Part shown: piece after piece, positions 1 through 4,053 of the stretch | How the letters are laid out: every line of letters begins with the position of its first letter | Numbering within the stretch: position 1 is the stretch's first letter | Origin: Candidatus Nitrosopumilus sp. | Lineage (GTDB): Archaea > Thermoproteota > Nitrososphaeria > Nitrososphaerales > Nitrosopumilaceae | Direction: 5' to 3' | Length of the DNA: 6,299 nucleotides | NCBI GenBank assembly: GCA_011055585.1 | Contig: DRGT01000080.1 | Coordinates: forward strand, 1 to 6,299 | Notes under the pieces: generated by a model | Seen by the model: only the letters and a program-made list of their open reading frames with translations | Databases searched by the model: none | Told to the model about the DNA's origin: nothing | Program-made: the position numbers and the translations under genes

Positions 1-42
1 GGATCCACAGTCCCCAATACTAGCCACTATACTACGAGGGCC
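1..42 (-). tRNA. tRNA-His (anticodon GTG), 5' half, truncated by window edge
   Basis: Read on the minus strand from 42 to 1, the sequence folds as the 5' half of a tRNA. There is an extra G at position -1, acceptor strand GCCCTCG, then T8-A9, and a D-arm GTAT/GTAT closing a loop that contains the invariant GG. The anticodon strand GGGGA is followed by loop CTGTGGA, which places anticodon GTG at bases 8-6. The next bases TCC pair with the end of GGGGA (A31-U39, G30-C40, G29-C41), so no intron sits at the common 37/38 site. The GUG anticodon and the encoded G-1, the identity element recognised by histidyl-tRNA synthetase, both indicate histidine. The variable loop, T-arm and 3' acceptor strand lie outside the window, so functionality cannot be fully checked. 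Confidence 0.9.
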
Positions 43-64
43 ACGAGAGACAAGTGAATTGTTT

Positions 65-77
65 CTAGTATTAACTT
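65..77 (-). promoter_or_regulatory. Possible TATA box of tRNA-His
   Basis: On the minus strand the AT-rich element AAGTTAATACTAG is centred about 29 bases before the G-1 nucleotide of the tRNA. That is a normal distance for an archaeal TATA box in front of a tRNA gene with a very short leader. The match to a TATA consensus is only moderate, so this rests mainly on position. Confidence 0.35.
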
Positions 78-119
78 TTGATTTTAGATCATGAGTTTGT
101 TTGATAATTTGCCTTTAAG

Positions 120-128
120 TTTATTATT
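120..128 (+). promoter_or_regulatory. TATA-like box of the 28-residue peptide gene
   Basis: TTTATTATT is centred about 25 bases before the ATG at 149, the spacing expected if transcription begins at or next to the start codon (leaderless mRNA). The same arrangement precedes corA, taw1, the channel gene and bud32 here, which supports this small gene being expressed from its own promoter. Confidence 0.45.
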
Positions 129-148
129 CACTAGAATAATTTTTCAAC

Positions 149-235
149 ATGAAGGGTGTTGGTTGGTGGATTGGAATGGCAATAGCTGCTGCCGTAGTGT
201 ACTATGGAACCTCTGTTCTATTACCTTTCAAGTAA
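149..235 (+). CDS. Tiny single-helix membrane peptide, 28 aa, function unknown
   Basis: A short reading frame starts at ATG and ends at TAA; an in-frame TAA only 12 bases upstream makes this ATG the first possible start. The product begins MKGVGWWIGM, continues with an uninterrupted hydrophobic alanine/valine/tyrosine stretch, and ends TSVLLPFK. It has one lysine near each end and no charged residue between residues 3 and 27, which is what a single transmembrane helix looks like. No Shine-Dalgarno sequence precedes it, but a TATA-like box lies at the leaderless distance. It sits alone in the 260-bp gap between divergent tRNA-His and corA. I do not recognise a family; it could be an accessory subunit of a membrane complex or a chance frame. 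The residue pattern and promoter position favour a real gene. Confidence 0.55.
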   Translation: MKGVGWWIGMAIAAAVVYYGTSVLLPFK

Positions 236-270
236 ACGCTGTAATATTTCTGCCTGACTGAATCAAACAG

Positions 271-279
271 CTTAAATTT
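271..279 (+). promoter_or_regulatory. TATA box of corA
   Basis: CTTAAATTT is centred about 28 bases before the TTG start at 303. No ribosome binding site lies between them, so a leaderless transcript beginning at or near the TTG is likely. The element also supports that start over any internal one. Confidence 0.55.
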
Positions 280-302
280 GTAGTACTGGCAAAATTTTCG
301 AC

Positions 303-1322
303 TTGAAGCGAGAATTCATTACTAAAAGACTTCATCCTGGTAAGAAACCTCTAGAGGAAATTATAGAAAAAAAGATAACAATAATTGATGGTTCAAAATT
401 TTCTTGGGTAGATCTTCAAAATCCTGACAGGGAAGATGTTGAAAAGCTTGCAAAAAAATACAATTTCAACGAATTAAACATAGAAGACTGTATGACAAAG
501 TTTGAGTTACCAAAATTAGACAACTATGATGACCACCTATTCTTCATATTACATTTTCCTCCATTAGCTTCAAAGCAAGTATTGCCAAAATATAGTCAAC
601 TTTCAATATTTGTGGGAACTGGTTTTCTTGTTACAATACATCAGGGGAATCTAAAACCACTTGTTGATTTGATAAGTAGTTGTTCAGAAGGAAGTGATCC
701 TGAAAGAAAACAACGATTAATGGAAAGATCTACCGGGGTATTACTTCATGAGATAATTGATCTTCTGGTGGATGATTTAATGCATACAATGCGAAAAATA
801 ATTGCAAATCTTGATGACATAGAAGACGGAGTTTTTGATGAAACTAAATCAGCAGCAAGAGGAATCTCTATTCTACGTAGAGAAATTAACTTGATTAGGA
901 GGATAGTTAATCCCTTGAAGAGAATAGTATTGGAAATTAACAAAAATGTAGAAAAATTTTCGAAAAAAGAAGAAGAGCAACTCACTTTGTATTTTGATGA
1001 CGTAATTGACCACATTGACAAAGTGTTAGATTCTCTTGAAGAGTCACGAGAGACTATGGATATTTACAAAGATACTGATTTCATGTTAAGTACAGAAAAA
1101 ACAAACAAAGTTTTAGCACTTTTAACGATCATATTTACACTTGCAATACCAGCAACCGTCATTGGTACATTTTATGGAATGAATGTTGATTTACCTGGTG
1201 GGTTAGATGATGCTGGAATGGCTTTAGGACCATACACTAGTTTTATTCTTGTAATACTGGCATCTGCAGTACCTGCTGGTTTGATGTTCATGTATTTCAG
1301 AAAATTAGGATGGATTAGTTAG
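303..1322 (+). CDS. corA: CorA-family Mg2+/Co2+ (divalent cation) transporter
   Basis: This is a pentameric inner-membrane channel of the CorA/MIT family that moves Mg2+, and in some members Co2+ or Ni2+, into the cell. The 339-residue protein has the family layout. Residues 1 to about 150 form the cytoplasmic alpha/beta domain (SWVDLQNPDREDVEKLAKKY near 34-53). About 150-265 is the long charged stalk helix region. Transmembrane helix 1 spans about 269-290 and ends in the signature YGMN (291-294), a short acidic loop (DLPGGLDD) follows, and helix 2 spans about 311-331. The C-terminus is short and basic (YFRKLGW), also typical. Length is normal. The start is TTG; the next in-frame ATG (M64) would delete part of the conserved N-terminal domain, and a TATA box lies at leaderless distance from the TTG. 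Metal specificity cannot be read from sequence; Zn2+ export (ZntB-like) is a less likely alternative because the GMN-VDLPGG loop is CorA-like. Confidence 0.93.
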   Translation: MKREFITKRLHPGKKPLEEIIEKKITIIDGSKFSWVDLQNPDREDVEKLAKKYNFNELNIEDCMTKFELPKLDNYDDHLFFILHFPPLASKQVLPKYSQLSIFVGTGFLVTIHQGNLKPLVDLISSCSEGSDPERKQRLMERSTGVLLHEIIDLLVDDLMHTMRKIIANLDDIEDGVFDETKSAARGISILRREINLIRRIVNPLKRIVLEINKNVEKFSKKEEEQLTLYFDDVIDHIDKVLDSLEESRETMDIYKDTDFMLSTEKTNKVLALLTIIFTLAIPATVIGTFYGMNVDLPGGLDDAGMALGPYTSFILVILASAVPAGLMFMYFRKLGWIS

Positions 1323-1341
1323 ATCACTCATACAACTGAAT

Positions 1342-1350
1342 AATTTAAGT
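1342..1350 (+). promoter_or_regulatory. TATA box of taw1
   Basis: AATTTAAGT lies in the 50-bp gap after corA, centred about 27 bases before the taw1 ATG. No Shine-Dalgarno motif precedes the ATG. This suggests taw1 has its own leaderless transcript rather than depending on corA. Confidence 0.5.
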
Positions 1351-1372
1351 AAAACAAAAAAACACTACTTCT

Positions 1373-2401
1373 ATGAGCTGCTCTGGTGAAATAGTTCAAG
1401 AGGAAGATGAACTAATTCAAATCAAACCACGTGTTTTACAACAACTCAAGAAGGCAAAATATGGGGTTGCTGATCATTCAACTGTTCAGCTTTGCCACTG
1501 GACAAAAAAATCCTTCAAAAATGATGGTGATTGTTATAAACACAAGTTTTATGGTATTTCTACTCATAGATGTATGGAGTTTTCTCCTGCAGGAATGCAT
1601 TGTGAAAATAGATGTGTTTACTGTTGGAGACCTATGGAATTTTATGATTCAATGAAAATGGAACCTGAAAAGGTTGCTGAACCTGAACAAGTTGTAAAAA
1701 AGCTTATGGAAGAAAGAAGAAAATTGATCATGGGACATTATGGTGATTCTAGAAGTGATAAAAATAAACTGGATGAATCATTGCTGCCAAGTCATTATTC
1801 AATTTCACTTTCTGGCGAACCAACAATGTACCCAAAATTACCAGAGCTAATAAAATATCTAAAATCATTAAAGGAAACAAAATCTATTTTCCTTGTAACT
1901 AATGGGCAAGAACCTGATATGATAAAACGGTTGGCAGACGAGGATGCGTTACCTACTCAATTGTATCTTTCAACAAACGCAGCAGATTATGAATCATTTA
2001 GGAAAATAAACAGACCACGTTATGAAGATTCTTGGGAAAGATGGAATTCGTCACTTGAAATGTTGAAGGAACTAGACACAAGAACTGTTCTCAGAATTAC
2101 TTTGATTAGAGATTATAATACCACTGATGAGATGATCCCAGCTTTTGCTTCTATGATTAGAAATGCTAGTCCTCATTTTATTGAAATCAAATCTTACATG
2201 CACATTGGTCGTTCTACAAACAGACTTGAAAGAGAAAATATGCTGGAATTAGATGAAGTAATGCATTTTTCATCAGAATTAGTAAGACAGAGTAAGATAT
2301 TTTCAGTAATGGATGAGAGCCAAATCTCGAGAATTGTTGTTTTACAAAACCAAGAAAGATTCACCGATAGATGGATTTCTTCTTATTTAGATACCAATTA
2401 G
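1373..2401 (+). CDS. taw1: tRNA-Phe 4-demethylwyosine synthase Taw1 (TYW1), radical SAM
   Basis: This enzyme condenses N1-methylguanosine-37 of tRNA-Phe with carbons 2 and 3 of pyruvate to give the tricyclic 4-demethylwyosine, the second step of archaeal wyosine synthesis after Trm5. The radical-SAM motif is C77-x3-C81-x2-C84 (HCENRCVYCWRP). Upstream, C41, C54 and C67 are spaced 13 and 13, followed by 10 to C77. As I recall, this equals the C26/C39/C52/C62 spacing of Methanocaldococcus jannaschii TYW1, where the first three bind a second 4Fe-4S cluster. K56, two residues after C54, matches the lysine reported there to bind pyruvate. SLSGEPTMYP (145-154) is the conserved SAM-region motif. At 342 residues it is archaeal length, without the flavodoxin domain of eukaryotic TYW1. 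It starts at ATG with a leaderless-type TATA box, and its 3' end overlaps rdgB on the other strand by 41 bp. Confidence 0.95.
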   Translation: MSCSGEIVQEEDELIQIKPRVLQQLKKAKYGVADHSTVQLCHWTKKSFKNDGDCYKHKFYGISTHRCMEFSPAGMHCENRCVYCWRPMEFYDSMKMEPEKVAEPEQVVKKLMEERRKLIMGHYGDSRSDKNKLDESLLPSHYSISLSGEPTMYPKLPELIKYLKSLKETKSIFLVTNGQEPDMIKRLADEDALPTQLYLSTNAADYESFRKINRPRYEDSWERWNSSLEMLKELDTRTVLRITLIRDYNTTDEMIPAFASMIRNASPHFIEIKSYMHIGRSTNRLERENMLELDEVMHFSSELVRQSKIFSVMDESQISRIVVLQNQERFTDRWISSYLDTN

Positions 2402-2930
2402 CAAATTTCTTTAATGCTTGATATCTATGTGATAATTTGTTTTTGTCAGAAAGTTCTGCATATGTTTTTGATTTTCCAGATGGAGTAAAGATTGGATCAT
2501 AACCCCAACCTTTACCTCTAATATTTTTTGCAATTTTACCCTTCACATTGGCTTCAAAAAGTTTAGGTTTTTTCTTTTTATCACAAAATCCAATAACTGA
2601 TTGAAACTTGGCGTTTCTATTTGTTTTTACTAGTTTCAAAATTCCATTATTTCCAATTGTTTTAAATACATATGATGAAAATGGTCCTGGAAATCCACCT
2701 AGAGCATTTATGAATAAACCATCATCTTCGATAATAACAGGTTTTTTACATTTCAAAAATGCATTAATTGCTTTTTGATTAGCTATTTCTTTTATGGAAT
2801 CTGCTTGGATTTCTGTCAAGTTACACTTGTAAAAACCAACCTTGATACCAAATTTTCCTAAAATTTTCTTTACTTCCTGATACTTGTTTTTATTAGAAGA
2901 TGCAAAAAGGACATCAAACAACTGTTGCAT
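2361..2930 (-). CDS. rdgB: RdgB/Ham1-family XTP/dITP pyrophosphatase
   Basis: This house-cleaning nucleotide hydrolase converts ITP, dITP and XTP to monophosphate plus pyrophosphate, keeping deaminated purines out of DNA and RNA. Using the ATG at 2930 it has 189 residues, normal for the family. Motifs in order: SSNKNK at 11-16 (the T/S-x-N-x-x-K nucleotide loop), EDDGLFI at 68-74 (the acidic metal site, usually DDSGL), FPGPFSSY at 80-87, GWGYDPIF at 141-148, AEL at 158-160 and SHR at 167-169. The frame also opens at a TTG 18 bases earlier (2948), but GAGGT with a 4-base spacer sits directly before the ATG at 2930, so I choose the ATG. The gene starts 17 bp inside the end of bud32, which suggests translational coupling, and runs into taw1 from the opposite side. 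Its C-terminus is lysine-rich (NKKKSIYR). Confidence 0.93.
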   Translation of the reverse strand: MQQLFDVLFASSNKNKYQEVKKILGKFGIKVGFYKCNLTEIQADSIKEIANQKAINAFLKCKKPVIIEDDGLFINALGGFPGPFSSYVFKTIGNNGILKLVKTNRNAKFQSVIGFCDKKKKPKLFEANVKGKIAKNIRGKGWGYDPIFTPSGKSKTYAELSDKNKLSHRYQALKKFANWYLNKKKSIYR

Positions 2931-3534
2931 ATCTACCTCTACTTTCAATAATTGAAACTAGGTTTGAAACTTTATTGAATTTACTAGCTCCAACGATAGT
3001 CCTGTAACCATCAAGAAAATTTGCCCAAGCTTTTTTCATTTCTGAGGCATGAGCACTATTCAGAATTTCTTTAAACAATCTAAGATCAACTGCGTGATCT
3101 TCTGGTTTTTTAGTTCTTATGGCAAGACCAAAATCTATTACAAAAATTTTATTGTTTGATAGAATAAAATTGGATGTAGTAAGATCACCATGCATTATTC
3201 CATTTTTATGCATAGTTCCAACAATCTTGCCAATTTTTTTACAGTTCAAAATTAGTTTAGATTTAGGTAACTCATGAATTAAAGTGCCAGAAATATATTG
3301 CATTAAAATAATGCATTTTTTCGTATCAACAAAGAAAACTAATGGAGAGGAAATTCCAAATGATTTAACTTCAGATATAATTTCTGATTCTCGAATAGTT
3401 CGTTGTTTTCTGATTCTATTATCTAGTTCTGAATTACGGTAATTTTTTTGCTTTCTCTCTTTAAGAATGGCTTTTTGATCATTCCATTTAGTAAGGAAGA
3501 GATCTCCTTCAGCTCCTTTTTTAATCAATTTCAT
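2914..3534 (-). CDS. bud32: KEOPS complex kinase/ATPase Bud32
   Basis: Bud32 is the small atypical kinase of the KEOPS complex; with Kae1, Cgi121 and Pcc1 it makes N6-threonylcarbamoyladenosine (t6A) at A37 of ANN-decoding tRNAs. From the ATG at 3534 the protein has 206 residues, the usual minimal-kinase size. Visible motifs: GAEG at 7-10 (nucleotide loop), K25-x-R27-x2-K30-x-Y32-R33 followed by SELDNRIRKQRT and E49 (the Bud32-specific lysine and RT-RE helix), HGDLTTSN at 115-122 (catalytic D117, N122), IDFGLA at 133-138 (metal-binding D134), and the C-terminal SRGRYA at 198-203. There is no Kae1 domain, so this is the free-standing form. The frame extends to a TTG at 3549, but the TATA box lies only a few bases before that TTG and about 24 bases before the ATG, so the ATG is chosen. 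The last 17 bp overlap rdgB. Confidence 0.93.
   Translation of the reverse strand: MKLIKKGAEGDLFLTKWNDQKAILKERKQKNYRNSELDNRIRKQRTIRESEIISEVKSFGISSPLVFFVDTKKCIILMQYISGTLIHELPKSKLILNCKKIGKIVGTMHKNGIMHGDLTTSNFILSNNKIFVIDFGLAIRTKKPEDHAVDLRLFKEILNSAHASEMKKAWANFLDGYRTIVGASKFNKVSNLVSIIESRGRYATVV
2934..2938 (-). promoter_or_regulatory. Shine-Dalgarno GAGGT deciding the rdgB start
   Basis: On the minus strand GAGGT is followed by AGAT and then ATG at 2930. It lies inside the last codons of bud32 and is complementary to the conserved CCUCC-containing 16S rRNA tail. It is the clearest ribosome site I see in the window, and it occurs where a leader exists because the gene is internal to a transcript. 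Confidence 0.55.
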
Positions 3535-3552
3535 TATATTGCTAATCAAATT

Positions 3553-3563
3553 GTTATAATTTA
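3553..3563 (-). promoter_or_regulatory. TATA box of bud32-rdgB
   Basis: On the minus strand TAAATTATAAC lies in the gap after the channel gene, centred about 24 bases before the bud32 ATG at 3534. It would put transcription start at or beside that ATG (leaderless) and makes the upstream TTG at 3549 untranscribed. There is no T-run terminator between the channel stop and this box, so read-through from upstream is also possible. Confidence 0.55.
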
Positions 3564-3576
3564 GAGGTTTTTTTGC

Positions 3577-4005
3577 CTAGAGACTACGTTGTTCTTCTAA
3601 TTTTTTTAATAGTTTTTCCAAAGTCTCAGTATTTTGTTTTTGTTGTTTTTCTAATTCTTCAATTTTTTTCATTATCTTTTTTTCAGATTCTGTAGCTTCA
3701 TGTTCTACTGAACGTTCAATTCTTTTTTTGTAAAATCTAGTGGCCAACAGACTCAGAAACACACCAGCAATTACAATTCCTGAAAACATGTAAAAAATTG
3801 CAAAAATTCTTCCCGAATCTGTAACTGGAACCATATCACCATATCCAACTGTAGAAATGGTTACAGTACTCCACCAAAAAGCATCAAGCATTGTTTTAAT
3901 TTCTGAATGTTCGTTTGGCGATTCTATTGAAAAAATTACAAAGGCACCAAATGGGACTAATAGAACGGCTGCAATTAGTAATGCTGCATATGCTTTGTTA
4001 ATCAT
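3577..4005 (-). CDS. Two-helix potassium channel with C-terminal coiled coil
   Basis: This is a KcsA-like pore protein of 142 residues expected to form a tetrameric K+ channel in the cytoplasmic membrane. Transmembrane helix 1 spans about 7-27. A short extracellular turret (SPNEHSEIK) follows, then the pore helix (DAFWWSTVTIS, 41-51), the selectivity filter TVGYGD at 52-57 followed by MVPVT, and transmembrane helix 2 at about 66-90. The remainder (about 93-141) is a strongly charged Lys/Glu helix with leucine/isoleucine spacing typical of a coiled coil, probably a tetramerisation bundle. There is no voltage sensor and no RCK/TrkA ligand domain. The basic start of the tail (RFYKKRIER) follows the gate helix. 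A TATA-like TTATAG lies about 25 bases before the ATG. It sits 48 bp after the secreted-protein gene on the same strand. What gates it cannot be told from sequence. Confidence 0.92.
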   Translation of the reverse strand: MINKAYAALLIAAVLLVPFGAFVIFSIESPNEHSEIKTMLDAFWWSTVTISTVGYGDMVPVTDSGRIFAIFYMFSGIVIAGVFLSLLATRFYKKRIERSVEHEATESEKKIMKKIEELEKQQKQNTETLEKLLKKLEEQRSL

Positions 4006-4026
4006 TATGCTTACGCAACAATTGTC

Positions 4027-4034
4027 CTATAATC
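4027..4034 (-). promoter_or_regulatory. TATA-like box of the potassium channel gene
   Basis: AGATTATAG on the minus strand is centred about 25 bases before the channel ATG, in the 48-bp gap after the secreted-protein gene. A second AT-rich tract (AAAATATTAAAATT) lies further upstream. It would give a leaderless channel transcript separate from the secreted-protein operon. Confidence 0.45.
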
Positions 4035-4053
4035 TGAATTTTAATATTTTCCA

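Noticed and set aside
43..148. Gap between tRNA-His and the small gene, examined for an RNA gene or attachment site
   Set aside because: Apart from TATA-like tracts for the two divergent genes I found no stable hairpin, no direct repeat of the tRNA end and no integrase nearby.
746..1021. 91-codon open frame on the minus strand
   Set aside because: It lies entirely within corA antisense, its product is Ser/Ile/Leu-rich as expected for a reversed charged helix region, and it has no recognisable motif.
1431..1655. 74-codon open frame on the plus strand
   Set aside because: It is an out-of-frame shadow over the Taw1 region that carries the six conserved cysteines; Taw1 is certain there.
3571..3577. 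Run of T on the plus strand near the channel stop as a terminator
   Set aside because: The channel gene is read from the minus strand, where this run is A-rich, so it cannot act as a U-tract terminator for it.
3593..3730. T-rich, partly repetitive DNA resembling a low-complexity repeat
   Set aside because: It is explained by Lys/Glu codons of the channel's coiled-coil tail read on the minus strand.
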